39,969 nt of DNA from Opitutaceae bacterium (GCA_027488595.1 JAIYBI010000281.1:1-39969), one strand, 5' to 3'. Shown: positions 8,348 through 18,317, counted from the stretch's first letter. The notes: generated by a model from the letters alone, not told the origin. Numbers and translations: made by a program.

Positions 8348-11098
8348 TCATTCCGTGGACTCGGATTTTACAGACCGAAAGATCCAGCGTAATTCCCGAA
8401 CCGTTTCAGCATAGGCAACGCCATCCACCAGACCCAGCGGCAACGCCTGCGGATGGGTGGCGTATTCCACCGGTTCATAGTGGCCTGGAACGAAAAATAC
8501 CCGTTTCACTTCGGTTTCACCGTCGTCGTAACTTGTCACCACCGACTGTCCGCTGGTCTCCACAATAGCAGTAATTTCGCCGGAGCCGAAGGGGAGCGCA
8601 TATTCATAAAAAAGCCCCGCATCGACTGGCACACCGCGCCGCCACCCCAACGTGTCCATACGACGGCGGAGTGTGGCAGCGGTGATCATTCGCGAGGAAA
8701 ACTCCGGGATGAACACACAACATTCATCCACCGCGGCGACACGTTCAGTTCCCCGGTGCAGTTGTGGAAAAGTCTGTTCGATCGCCTTGATCGCAAACCA
8801 AGTTTTCCAGCTTTCCAACAGATGAGCGTCCATCTGCATCGGGTGGGCGATACCGATATTGGAGTCTTCGTGCAGCGTAAATGTCTGCCCGCCGGGACCG
8901 ACGAGGGCGGTGCCCGCTGTTTCAATGACGAACGTGTTCTTTAACATGTTTTCCTCGTCGTATTTGCCCCACACCAATGTGCAGGCCAATGAACGCATGA
9001 TCGGATGCGCAACGAGGTATCGCTCGAAAGAAAGAGACTTCCAGCGGCGGCCGGCGACCAAACCCCGCTCCAGGCGGTGTCGTTGGTGCTTAACCGTGTC
9101 GGCCACGGCTTTTTTGGATGTGCGCCAGCATTTGGCTGCCTCGGCGGCCTTCGCTTCATCGTCGGCGGGCCCAGGCTTTGGCAGAGCCTTCAAAAGAGTT
9201 CCAGATTCACTGGAAAGGCGTAGCTCTCCACCAAATCGAATCGTCGCGATAAAAACACGCGCACCAAAATCCAGGCGCCGCACGCCGGCCTGATCCAGTT
9301 CACAAGCAGGCACGCTGGTGTCCGCCAGTTCATCGGGCGTCAGGCCCAGCTCGGCGGCGATTTCGCTCACACAAGCCTCGGCACGGGCACGCAGACCCGC
9401 AAAGCGCGTGCGCTGGGAAATGAGCACCAAGGCTTGCAGCGCCGAAGCGTCTCCTATGGCGCGCAAAGTCTCCAAGCCAAGCGCAGCTTTCTGGTGCTGG
9501 CTCTCGGCCGGCCAGTCGCAAATGAAACGGGCGAGATTCGTTGCCGTGGACGGACCACGCAGGGCAACGGCGACGGCCATGCACCAATTATCCTTTTTCC
9601 CCGTTCCCGCGACACACCACTCGACGATCAAAGATTGCCAGAATGCCTCGCGTGAATCGGGGGTCAGCACGTCGCGCACCCAATCGAAAAAGGACTCATT
9701 GTCTTTACCGTTTCGCACCGCACCAAGCAACAAGCGCACTCCCTCAGCTGAAATGCGCGCCGAACCGCGGCGAAGAGAAGCGAGACGTTCCAACTGGACC
9801 CACTCAGGCAGTTTGCCTGCGACACCTGACATTCGAGGGCGTAACGGCCAGACTTCAGGGCCGATCATCCCAGCCTTTTCCTGTTTCCAGGTGTTCAACA
9901 ATTCACTCAAGCAGGGACTACCGTGAGTGGACGAGAGGGTTTCGACGGCTTCGCGGTGCGTCCCAGCCCAAGACCTGTGAAGATGCGAAGCGGCGCGGCT
10001 GTTTCGCGGCCCATCTTCAGAAACGATTTGCGCACACGAGGCCAAGGTCCGATCCGGATTGGCGGCCAGCCAGTCGCGAGCCGGTCTTTGCACGCCACTG
10101 GTCGACTCAGCCAGCTCCAGAAGACAACGGATAACGCGAGGCGACTCCACTGTCCCCAACTGGGAGACGATGGCTTCCGCTTCATCTTTATTTCCCGCTC
10201 GACGAGCGAGGTCGATCACCGGGCCGAGCATGCGATCCCCCGTATGAAGCAGCCAAATGGCGGTTTCTCCGGAACAAGCGGGTTTTAGTTTCAACCGGGC
10301 GAGATGCCGTAACGAAAACTCCGGATCGCGCACTCCAAAGACAAAGAATAGACCCCGATCCAAGAGCCAGTCGGACGAATCCCACATGTCGTCAGGCCAG
10401 CTCTCGACCAGACGGCGCAGCGGCTCGGTGTGACCGAGGTAAACAGCGAGATTCCACACCGTCCGAACTCGACGGCGCTCCCAAGCGACATCGGACACGG
10501 CATACCAATCGGCCGGATCCAGATGTTCATCCAGCGCCCGCACGGCCGATTGCCATTCCGAGCAGGTGACAAAGGCAGCGAGGCGATGGCCAAAAAACGC
10601 AAGAAAATGGATGCCTGAATAATTGTTTCCGCGGAGGGTCAGCTCATCCAGCCGACCCGATATACACCATTCGACGAGTTGCCTTAGGCCTATAAGTGGC
10701 AGGAGCCACACTCCGACGGCCGCCTGGGCAGTCTTCACAGCCTGAACCACAAGATCTTCTATCTCGACGCGGGCCGGCGCTTTTTCCGGATAACGACCGA
10801 TCGCTTCGGTGACTCCAAACTCGTAACGGACGTCATTCAGATAGTTAAAATTCGTTTCAATCGCCACGCGAAACCAGAAGACAGCCTCGGCAGTCGTCAT
10901 GCCGGGACGGACCGCAAAATCACGGAAAGACGGATGCCTCCTACGACTACGAGGTAATTTCGAATCCACCGTCTCCATTTCCTCCGCTTCGCGCAGTGCT
11001 TTCTGTGGATCAAATCGAGGAGCCACGTAGCCATCGGGAAGTGGCTCCGGCACACACATCCAATTGCGAATCAGTTCGTCGCGGGAGGAGCTTATCAT
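8348..11098 (-). CDS. DUF4132 (MolR-like) protein
   Basis: Large cytoplasmic protein, 916 residues from the ATG at 11098 (a TTG at 11134 would add 12). The C-terminal quarter (from about residue 670) matches the DUF4132 pattern: an arginine-rich helix RLERGLVAGRRW, then YLVAHPIMRSLACTLVWG and IGIAHPMQMD, then FPQLHRG. DUF4132 is the C-terminal domain of MolR/YehI-type proteins, often linked to WGR domains, with no settled biochemical function. The N-terminal two thirds is helical and resembles HEAT/ankyrin-like repeats (for example LNLAVYLGHTEPLRRLVESW), without an obvious catalytic motif. Four 60-base blocks sampled in the gene average about 53% GC, against 70% for one sampled in rlmN. It sits alone between duplicated rlmN ends, which suggests acquisition by insertion. 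Confidence 0.8.
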   Translation of the reverse strand: MISSSRDELIRNWMCVPEPLPDGYVAPRFDPQKALREAEEMETVDSKLPRSRRRHPSFRDFAVRPGMTTAEAVFWFRVAIETNFNYLNDVRYEFGVTEAIGRYPEKAPARVEIEDLVVQAVKTAQAAVGVWLLPLIGLRQLVEWCISGRLDELTLRGNNYSGIHFLAFFGHRLAAFVTCSEWQSAVRALDEHLDPADWYAVSDVAWERRRVRTVWNLAVYLGHTEPLRRLVESWPDDMWDSSDWLLDRGLFFVFGVRDPEFSLRHLARLKLKPACSGETAIWLLHTGDRMLGPVIDLARRAGNKDEAEAIVSQLGTVESPRVIRCLLELAESTSGVQRPARDWLAANPDRTLASCAQIVSEDGPRNSRAASHLHRSWAGTHREAVETLSSTHGSPCLSELLNTWKQEKAGMIGPEVWPLRPRMSGVAGKLPEWVQLERLASLRRGSARISAEGVRLLLGAVRNGKDNESFFDWVRDVLTPDSREAFWQSLIVEWCVAGTGKKDNWCMAVAVALRGPSTATNLARFICDWPAESQHQKAALGLETLRAIGDASALQALVLISQRTRFAGLRARAEACVSEIAAELGLTPDELADTSVPACELDQAGVRRLDFGARVFIATIRFGGELRLSSESGTLLKALPKPGPADDEAKAAEAAKCWRTSKKAVADTVKHQRHRLERGLVAGRRWKSLSFERYLVAHPIMRSLACTLVWGKYDEENMLKNTFVIETAGTALVGPGGQTFTLHEDSNIGIAHPMQMDAHLLESWKTWFAIKAIEQTFPQLHRGTERVAAVDECCVFIPEFSSRMITAATLRRRMDTLGWRRGVPVDAGLFYEYALPFGSGEITAIVETSGQSVVTSYDDGETEVKRVFFVPGHYEPVEYATHPQALPLGLVDGVAYAETVRELRWIFRSVKSESTE

Positions 11099-11108
11099 CG
11101 CCCGATTT

Positions 11109-11124
11109 TTGACGCACGCGTCAA
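11109..11124. promoter_or_regulatory. Short perfect dyad upstream of the DUF4132 gene
   Basis: TTGACG (11109-11114) and CGTCAA (11119-11124) flank four bases. The dyad lies 11-26 bases in front of the preferred ATG of the DUF4132 gene, where an operator could sit. It is short enough to be chance. Confidence 0.3.
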
Positions 11125-11301
11125 CAAGGGTCAATTCAGGTCCGGTTTCTATCCGCTAGGTAAAGAAACAATGGAATGCGGGCTACAACTGACTACTGTG
11201 GTAGCCACGTCGTTAGTTTGATATATTTCAGGTGCACAGATTTCACTTCACAGAGAAATCTCGTCATCCCGCCGCGCGTGGCTTCTTTGCCTTCACGCTT
11301 C

Positions 11302-12420
<1,119 letters not shown>

Positions 12421-12421
12421 A

Positions 12422-12446
12422 GCGACGACCCAATGTCGTCGCCATT
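12422..12446 (+). terminator. Probable rlmN terminator
   Basis: GCGACGA (12422-12428) pairs with TCGTCGC (12436-12442) around a seven-base loop and is followed by a weak T tract (CATTTTAC). It begins immediately after the rlmN stop, between convergent genes. The short T tract keeps confidence moderate. Confidence 0.5.
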
Positions 12447-12497
12447 TTACTCCGCTCCTACCTCAGAAACCCGAGCATACCTGAACGTTTTGCAGGA

Positions 12498-14006
12498 TCA
12501 GAGCCGCGTCGCCGCCGGGATCCCGTAGTGCTCCACCACGCGTTTGGTCGCGGCGTCGAGGGTCGCGGCGTCGAGAATCAGACGCTGCAGGCCGCGGCCC
12601 TTCATGAACTCGAAGCGATGCACGCCATCTTTCGGCGCGGCGAGTGCAGCATTCAAATCCGCCAGCGTGGCGACGGGTTGGCCGTTCACCTTGTCCAGCA
12701 CCAGCATGAACGCGTCCTGATAACCGAGGTTGATATCATCCGGCAGCACGCCGCTGAGCACGACGAGCGCCTTGCGGCCGTCAGGCGGCTCGGCGTATTG
12801 GTAATACTGAAGCCGGAAGGGCGAGTTTTTGCGCCAATCGTCGCCCCAGCCGCGCAGGAAGGTTTGCGAGAGCGGCTGGAAAATCAGGCCGCCCGCGACC
12901 ACATACGCCGGGGGCGCGTAAAACACTTCGCGCGGCACGGTGTCATTCGAAAACTCCGCTTTGGGAATCACGTAATCCAGCGTCATCTCCTTGCCGGCGC
13001 GCAGGATTTTAATCGGCAGTTTATCGCCGGCGAAGTGCGCGCGGGTGGCGAGGTTTTCCAACTGAAGGTGTTTGTAGTCGGGGTCCAGGTAATCGCCTTC
13101 GCTATCAATCGCGAAGCCTCCGATTTCGAGAAGAACATCGCCCGCCTGCGGTCCGGCCTCGCCCTTCGCCTTGCCGGGCTTATGCACCACCGCACCACGC
13201 GGCGCTCCACTCAGACCGAGGTCGGCAACAAGCGCCGGATTGCTGCCCGGTTGCCAGGTGAAATCAAAGTAGCCCAGCCCGGCGAAACCACCCGCGCGAT
13301 ACGCCGCCAGCACACGTTGAATGAACGATGCCGGCATCACGCCGCACAAGCGACTCGTGCCGTAGGTCGTCAAACCCGCCACCCGGCCATCGCGCTCCAC
13401 GATCTCCGCCCAGCCGAGTCGGCCGCCGATGTCGGTGCCGACCTCCATGATCATTTGCGGTGAGAAGCCCATCGCGCCCTCGGAAACGATGAAGCGACTG
13501 AAATCCGCGCGGCGGCTCTCCAGATTACCCTCGCGCCAGCGCACGAGGTTGAACTCCGGTCCCGCCGGCACCGTGGTCATTAGTTCGGCCGGCTTCAGCC
13601 CGGCCCAGAACTCCGGCGCTTCGGTCGTGAGCAGCGCGAGGTTGGACTGCGCGTCCCACCACTTCACGCGCGCATCATACCAGCGGCCGCGCCCTCCTTT
13701 TTGCAGACGCACCAGAGTGTGAGTCGGAAGGTATTGAGCGGTGGTGAGAACCTCATTCGCCGCCACAACGAGACCATGCTTGCGAACCGAGAGCGTGGGA
13801 TTGTTCCAGGGTTGGAAGGCATCGTGCGCCTTGAAGGTGATCTCAACGTTCACCAGGGAGCGCGTCCAATCCGGCGCGGTGCGGAGCATGGGCTGCGCCT
13901 GTGCCGCTGCCGGCACGAATGCGATGGCGAGTGCGAGCGCGATGAGGGCAAGCGACAGGGCGCGAGCGAGGGAGCTGAGGCCGGCGAGGGAGCGAAGGGT
14001 TTTCAT
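12498..14006 (-). CDS. Catalytically dead Deg/HtrA-like PDZ protein
   Basis: A 502-residue secreted or periplasmic paralogue of its upstream neighbour. A signal peptide or anchor (MKTLRSLAGL... to AAAQAQP, about residues 1-38) is followed by a trypsin-like fold and PDZ domains. All three triad positions are changed when aligned by motif: LTNAHV becomes LTTAQYL (Q91), CDLALL becomes SNLALL (N122), and GNSGGP becomes TDIGGR (I193). PDZ-like segments include GDVLLEIGGFAID and VNGQPVATLADL. The start is the ATG at 14006, which overlaps the upstream stop by four bases (ATGA), so translation is probably coupled. It may be a regulatory, chaperone or substrate-binding partner of the active protease; that role is inference. 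Confidence 0.85.
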   Translation of the reverse strand: MKTLRSLAGLSSLARALSLALIALALAIAFVPAAAQAQPMLRTAPDWTRSLVNVEITFKAHDAFQPWNNPTLSVRKHGLVVAANEVLTTAQYLPTHTLVRLQKGGRGRWYDARVKWWDAQSNLALLTTEAPEFWAGLKPAELMTTVPAGPEFNLVRWREGNLESRRADFSRFIVSEGAMGFSPQMIMEVGTDIGGRLGWAEIVERDGRVAGLTTYGTSRLCGVMPASFIQRVLAAYRAGGFAGLGYFDFTWQPGSNPALVADLGLSGAPRGAVVHKPGKAKGEAGPQAGDVLLEIGGFAIDSEGDYLDPDYKHLQLENLATRAHFAGDKLPIKILRAGKEMTLDYVIPKAEFSNDTVPREVFYAPPAYVVAGGLIFQPLSQTFLRGWGDDWRKNSPFRLQYYQYAEPPDGRKALVVLSGVLPDDINLGYQDAFMLVLDKVNGQPVATLADLNAALAAPKDGVHRFEFMKGRGLQRLILDAATLDAATKRVVEHYGIPAATRL

Positions 14007-15541
14007 AGGCGTTCGGCGGAAACGATGCCGTAGGTGCGGAGGATATCGGCGTTGGCTGCGGTGGCGGCGGCGCGGTCGAGGGCGTCGAGCACACCATATT
14101 TCGGGCCCCAAAACTCGAAGCGGTGGCGTTCGCCCTTGTGCTCCAGGAGGGCGCGCTTCACGTCCTCGAGGCAGGTGATGCGCACGCCGTTGATGCGGTT
14201 GACGAGGGCCTGGCCCCGCACGCCGAAGTCGGCATTCACCGGATGGGGCAGCACGCTGGAAAGCACCACGGGCTCGGTGCGCGCGGCGTCGGGGTTTTCG
14301 ACCGGGAGGTGGTGCAGCTCATAGGCGAGTTGAGCCAGCTCGTCGCTCATACCGCCGCGACCGCCGCCGCTGACGGAATCGAGGTAGTTTGCGCTGAGCG
14401 AGGTGAAGACCAGGCCTCCATAGATAAAGTAGCGCGGCGGCTCGTCGTATTGACGCCCGTTGAGGCGGTCGCCGTCGTAGGCCTCGAGGGGCAGATCAAC
14501 GCCGAGCGGCGCGCGGTCGCGCCAGATTTTTAGCCGGAGCGTCTGCCCGGCTTGTAGTTGCTGAAAAACTACCGTGGCGGCTACCCGGTTTCCCTTGTAG
14601 AGCACGAGACTGTCGCTCCCGACCACGAAGCCGTTGGCCTCGAGCAGCACATCATCCGGTTTTAGTACCTTCTCCGCCGGGCCGCCGGCGCGGAGGGAGT
14701 CTACCCGGGCGCCGCGCCCGTCGTCGGGCAATCCAAGGAGGCGGCGGTAGGCCGGATTTTGAAGGTCGTAAAAACTCAAGCCCGCCATCGGGAAGCCGTC
14801 ATAGCGGTTATCTTTAATGTCATCTAGAAAATGCCGGATCACCTCGGGCGGGATGAAGAAGCCCGCGTTTTGCAGACCGGGTATGCCCTGAAAGGCGACG
14901 CCAACCACTTTGTCGTCCTGGATGACCGGGCCGCCGCTGTTGCCGGGGTTGATCGCAGCGTCCGTCTGCACGGCCAGCAGGGCGCGATTACCGGGGTGCG
15001 CGTAGGGCTGCACTTCGATGCGTGAAACGACGCCGCGGGTGAATGACATCTGGTCGCCGCCGGCCGGGTAACCCGCCGTGACCACGGTCGAGCGGACTTC
15101 GGGCAGCTCGCCAAACTCCAGCGGTTTTACTTCGGCCAATTCCTTCGGATCAATGAGCTCGAGCAACGCGAGGTCGCAGTCGTGACCGGCGAACACCACC
15201 CGCGCCGGAAGCAGGCGGGGATCCTGGTAACGTCGCACCAGGATTTGCTTCGCCCACGCGATGACGTGTGCGTTGGTGAGAATGCGCCCGCCCTCGATCA
15301 CGAAGCCGGTGCCGCTCGAGCGCTGCACGGGCTGGAAACGCCACGGCGCGTCGTAGACCGGCACCTGGCTGGAGGTGAGAATCTGCACGACCGCCCGCTC
15401 CGCCACGAAAGCCTCGGCTCGCGAGGCCGACACCCCGGTGCCGCCGAAGGCTAGCGCCATCACCAGACCCGCCACCACGGCGCGGACAAAGCGCCAGCCA
15501 AGGTTGTCCCACCGCGCGAGCACCCCTTTTGAGTTTTGCAT
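14003..15541 (-). CDS. Deg/HtrA-type serine protease with PDZ domains
   Basis: A 512-residue S1C-family protease, probably exported: a hydrophobic stretch at about residues 17-37 ends in a possible signal-peptidase site (GVSASRAEA). The triad is intact: H92 in LTNAHV, D123 in HDCDLALL and S202 in NPGNSGGP. After the protease domain come PDZ-like segments (PDDVLLEANGFVVGSDS, and near the end VRGQALVNRINGVRI). Length and layout resemble plant/bacterial Deg9-type proteins more than E. coli DegP. The ATG at 15541 is chosen because reading further upstream runs into a terminator hairpin. The gene is cotranscribed with the inactive paralogue, with which it overlaps by four bases. Confidence 0.9.
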   Translation of the reverse strand: MQNSKGVLARWDNLGWRFVRAVVAGLVMALAFGGTGVSASRAEAFVAERAVVQILTSSQVPVYDAPWRFQPVQRSSGTGFVIEGGRILTNAHVIAWAKQILVRRYQDPRLLPARVVFAGHDCDLALLELIDPKELAEVKPLEFGELPEVRSTVVTAGYPAGGDQMSFTRGVVSRIEVQPYAHPGNRALLAVQTDAAINPGNSGGPVIQDDKVVGVAFQGIPGLQNAGFFIPPEVIRHFLDDIKDNRYDGFPMAGLSFYDLQNPAYRRLLGLPDDGRGARVDSLRAGGPAEKVLKPDDVLLEANGFVVGSDSLVLYKGNRVAATVVFQQLQAGQTLRLKIWRDRAPLGVDLPLEAYDGDRLNGRQYDEPPRYFIYGGLVFTSLSANYLDSVSGGGRGGMSDELAQLAYELHHLPVENPDAARTEPVVLSSVLPHPVNADFGVRGQALVNRINGVRITCLEDVKRALLEHKGERHRFEFWGPKYGVLDALDRAAATAANADILRTYGIVSAERL

Positions 15542-15598
15542 TCCGTCATGTTGCAACCCACCCGCCCCCGCACTGCAACGCCCGACGCTAGCCGTCCG

Positions 15599-15640
15599 AA
15601 TAAAAAACAAGACGGGGCCGCCCGTTAGGACGACCCCGTC
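15599..15640 (-). terminator. Strong terminator upstream of the Deg pair
   Basis: On the minus strand GACGGGGTCGTCC and GGGCGGCCCCGTC pair over 13 bp (two G-U pairs included) around a UAAC tetraloop at 15611-15640. The stem is followed by TTGTTTTTTATT. No protein gene ends here on the minus strand, and the Deg protease gene begins 58 bases further on. Confidence 0.9.
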
Positions 15641-15790
15641 AGGTCCAGCTTCAACTAACACTCCTGAAGTTCGCGGCTTCAGGAATTGGATGCGGGCACA
15701 GGAGTGCCGGCGAAAGAACAGAAAGTGAGCCTCGGGTTTGCCGCCGGCGCCGGCGTTTTACCGTCGGCAGACCATCAACCAACCCAAGGG
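15641..15790 (-). ncRNA. Candidate structured small RNA or leader
   Basis: Minus-strand transcript inferred from the strong terminator at 15599-15640 and a series of hairpins in front of it. These are CTTGGGTT/AACCCGAG (15788-15781 with 15738-15731) stacked near TGCCGACGG/CCGGCGGCA (15769-15761 with 15747-15739), a GGCAC/GTGCC hairpin near 15695-15710, and CCTGAAG/CTTCAGG (15664-15684). It does not match the motifs I know for SRP RNA, RNase P or tmRNA. It lies in the 398-base gap between the divergent Deg and kinase-like genes. It could be a stand-alone small RNA or a 5' leader with an attenuator controlling the Deg pair. The 5' end is a guess. Confidence 0.4.
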
Positions 15791-15939
15791 GTATGAAGCT
15801 GGGACGCCACCCGCATGAAAAGGTTCCCGTTTTTTTAATCCGAATCCACCGGGCATTTTTGTCCGCCAACGACACCCAAGTAATTCACTATCGAAACCCG
15901 CCCCACTTTCCGTCTGTGTCGTTTCCCCGCCTCCTCCCG

Positions 15940-17157
15940 ATGCCCTCCCAGTCCCCCGACTCCGCCGCCCGCCCCGCCACCGCTCCGCGCCACCAGGATC
16001 TGGAGATCAAAGACGCGCAGGTGATTTTCGGCGCCGTCTGGCGCGACCTGGAGTCCACCTTCGGACGCGACCAGCTTCGTTTCCCCAAGGAAATCATCCT
16101 GCTCGGCGGCGCCCCTGGCTCCGGCAAGGGCACCAACACCGCCTTCATTCTCAAAGCCCGCGGCCTCACCTGCGAACCCATAGTCGTGAGCTCGCTGCTC
16201 GACTCGCCGGAGGCCCGCCGCCTGAAGGATGCCGGCCACATGGTAGGCGACCGCCAGGTCATCGGCATCCTTTTTGCCCGCCTCATCCGGCCGGAATACC
16301 GCGACGGCGTCATCCTCGACGGCTTCCCCCGCACCCAGGTGCAGGTCGAGTGCCTCAAGCTCCTGGTGGACCGGATGCACGCCCTGCGCCGCGAATTTTA
16401 TCCTACGCCGCTGCGCGCCCACTTTCGCCACCCGACCGTGCACATCATGGCGCTTTTCGTGGACGAAAAAACGTCCGTCGAGCGCCAGCTCAAACGCGGT
16501 CTCGAGATACGCAACTACAACGAAGAGGTCCGCCGCACCGGCATTGGTGAACTCCAGGAAGAGCGCGCCACCGACTACGACCTTGAACTAGCCAAGCGCC
16601 GCTACCGCGTTTTCAAGGAGCAGACGTGGGACGCCCTTCAGTCTCTCCGCGAGATCTACCACTACCACCTCGTCAACGCCCAGGGCTCCCTCGAAGAGGT
16701 CGAGCAAAACATCCTCCGCGAGCTCCAATACCAGAGCTCGCTCGAACTCGACCCCCGCACCCACGAGCGCCTGCGCGCCATCCCGGTCGCGAACGACATC
16801 ATCGTGCACGCCCGCCAGGAACTGGTGAAGCGTCTCGACGCCTATGACTACGAGCACCCCGAGCTCCTCACCCGGGTCGTGGAGTTCATCGAGCGCAAGA
16901 TCATGCCCATCATCCTGCGGCACGCGATTTCGGGGGTCGCGCTGGTGAACACCGAAGACACGTTGCTCGATGATCCGGTCGCACTGGCCATGCTCATTGA
17001 TATCTTCAGCGAGCGCGGCTTCCACGCCACCGTGGACATTCACCGTATCGAGATTCCAGATACATTTGATTCCGCCACCGGCAGGATCACCTGCCGCGTA
17101 AAAAAGGTTTTCCGGATCCAAATCCGGTTCCAAGGCTCCGAAATCCGCCGCGGTTAA
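15940..17157 (+). CDS. Adenylate-kinase-like NMP kinase with long C-terminal extension
   Basis: A 405-residue protein. Residues about 50-230 are an adenylate-kinase fold: P-loop GGAPGSGKGT (56-65), NMP-binding segment with DAGHMVGDRQV, and ILDGFPRT (about 125-132). The lid region (LKRGLEIRNYNEE) has no zinc cysteines. Usual adenylate kinases are 190-220 residues; here a further ~170 residues (about 235-405) form a separate unrecognised domain starting near SLREIYHYHLVNAQ, and about 50 residues precede the P-loop. Nucleoside monophosphate kinase activity is plausible, but the true substrate and the role of the C-terminal domain are unknown. The ATG at 15940 follows a C/T-rich stretch without a Shine-Dalgarno. 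It is convergent with the slyD-like gene. Confidence 0.8.
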   Translation: MPSQSPDSAARPATAPRHQDLEIKDAQVIFGAVWRDLESTFGRDQLRFPKEIILLGGAPGSGKGTNTAFILKARGLTCEPIVVSSLLDSPEARRLKDAGHMVGDRQVIGILFARLIRPEYRDGVILDGFPRTQVQVECLKLLVDRMHALRREFYPTPLRAHFRHPTVHIMALFVDEKTSVERQLKRGLEIRNYNEEVRRTGIGELQEERATDYDLELAKRRYRVFKEQTWDALQSLREIYHYHLVNAQGSLEEVEQNILRELQYQSSLELDPRTHERLRAIPVANDIIVHARQELVKRLDAYDYEHPELLTRVVEFIERKIMPIILRHAISGVALVNTEDTLLDDPVALAMLIDIFSERGFHATVDIHRIEIPDTFDSATGRITCRVKKVFRIQIRFQGSEIRRG

Positions 17158-17177
17158 GACCGGCGGCGGCGTGAGGC

Positions 17178-17747
17178 TCAGTGCTTGCAGCCGCAGTCGG
17201 GCTTGCCGCAATCGCCGCCTTCCTTCGCAGACCCGTGGTCGTGCTCGGCGCCGCCGGACCCGCACTCGCCCGAGCCCCCGCAACACCCGCCCGCGCCGTG
17301 GGCGTGCCCGTGCTCACATTCCTTCTCGGTCGCCGCGCGAACCGCGACGACCTCGACCTCAAACTCTAGGTCCACCCCGGCCAGAGGGTGGTTGGCATCA
17401 AGCAGCAACTCGTCGCCCTCCACCCCACGCACCGTCACGATCGGCGCAAAGGCATCCGTCCCGGCGCGAAACTGGTCGCCCGGTTTGATATCGCCTTCCA
17501 CCGGCAGCAGCGCTTTCAGCACGCGTTGCACTTGAGATTCGTCGCGCTCGCCGTAGGCCTTGGCGGCTGGCACCCCGACCTTGGCTTTCACACCAACCGC
17601 CAGCCCGCGCAGGCCCTCCTCGAGGCCCTCCACAATCTGGCTGGCCCCTTCGAGGAAACTCACCGGCTCGCCGCCGATCGAGGCGTCCAACACCTGCCCG
17701 GCGGTATCCCTTAACGTGTAGTGAAACGTGACGACATTGCGGCTCAT
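17178..17747 (-). CDS. slyD: SlyD-type FKBP peptidyl-prolyl isomerase with metal-binding tail
   Basis: A 189-residue cytoplasmic FKBP-family isomerase and chaperone. The FKBP core starts at VVTFHYTLRDTAGQVLD, continues through GLEEGLRGLAVG, and has the SlyD insert-in-flap region in the middle (AYGERDES to the VEGDIKPGDQF segment). The C-terminal ~50 residues are rich in His, Cys and Gly (ECEHGHAHGAGGCCGG, then DCGKPDCGCKH), which in SlyD binds nickel and other metals and supports hydrogenase or urease maturation. No nickel enzyme is nearby. The gene is 29 bases downstream of mutT on the same strand, probably an operon. Confidence 0.92.
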   Translation of the reverse strand: MSRNVVTFHYTLRDTAGQVLDASIGGEPVSFLEGASQIVEGLEEGLRGLAVGVKAKVGVPAAKAYGERDESQVQRVLKALLPVEGDIKPGDQFRAGTDAFAPIVTVRGVEGDELLLDANHPLAGVDLEFEVEVVAVRAATEKECEHGHAHGAGGCCGGSGECGSGGAEHDHGSAKEGGDCGKPDCGCKH

Positions 17748-17776
17748 AGGCCCGCCAGTGCAGCACACCCGCCCTC

Positions 17777-18205
17777 TCACGCCAAGCGCCTACTCCCCCG
17801 CCGCATCGCCGCCCACTCCACGAGGATCGGGGCATCCGCAGCCGGCATCGGCAGGCTCGCCATCTCCTCCGCCGTTACCCAGCGCAGGGCCTGATGCTCG
17901 CGACTCTCCGGCGTCGCACCGCCCGCCACCAAGCGCGCCACGAACGGGCGCAACTCGATAGTCACTTCGGCATATTCGTGACGCACCGCCGCCAACGCCG
18001 CGCCCACCTCAATCTCGCAGCCAAGCTCTTCCGCGATCTCCCGCCTCAACGCCGTCTCCGCCTTCTCGCCGGTCTCGATTTTGCCGCCGGGAAACTCCCA
18101 CAATCCACCGAGGTGTTTGTGCGCCGGGCGTTGAGCCACCAGCACGCGTCCCGCCGCGTCTTCGATCAACGCGCAGACCACGGGCACCGTTCGACTCGTA
18201 TTCAT
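17777..18205 (-). CDS. mutT: MutT/Nudix hydrolase
   Basis: A 142-residue Nudix protein, most like 8-oxo-dGTP diphosphatase, which cleans oxidised nucleotides from the pool. The Nudix box GX5EX7REUXEEXGU is complete: GGKIETGEKAETALRREIAEELG at about residues 39-61. The N-terminal VVCALIEDAAGRVLVAQRP and the LWEFPGGK lead-in are typical of MutT. The start at 18205 leaves a 112-bp gap to the divergent pdxH gene, which may hold both promoters. Exact substrate specificity cannot be settled from sequence alone. Confidence 0.9.
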   Translation of the reverse strand: MNTSRTVPVVCALIEDAAGRVLVAQRPAHKHLGGLWEFPGGKIETGEKAETALRREIAEELGCEIEVGAALAAVRHEYAEVTIELRPFVARLVAGGATPESREHQALRWVTAEEMASLPMPAADAPILVEWAAMRRGSRRLA

Positions 18206-18317
18206 GGCGGAGCGCTACGCCAATAAGCCGACCTTACCAACCGTAAAAGACACGCGACGCGCAGCCCGCGCCAACCTCTGCGCAGCAAGGTCTCCAGATT
18301 TTCGTTACGCTCACACC

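Noticed and set aside
7962-8414. Plus-strand open frame starting in the recA terminator and crossing the left repeat copy
   Set aside because: It is a chance join of terminator sequence, the truncated rlmN start and unrelated bases, and it passes through the terminator at 8241-8270.
11181-11206. GGCTAC/GTAGCC hairpin upstream of rlmN as terminator or riboswitch
   Set aside because: Six-base stem with a long loop, no T tract and no known riboswitch motif.
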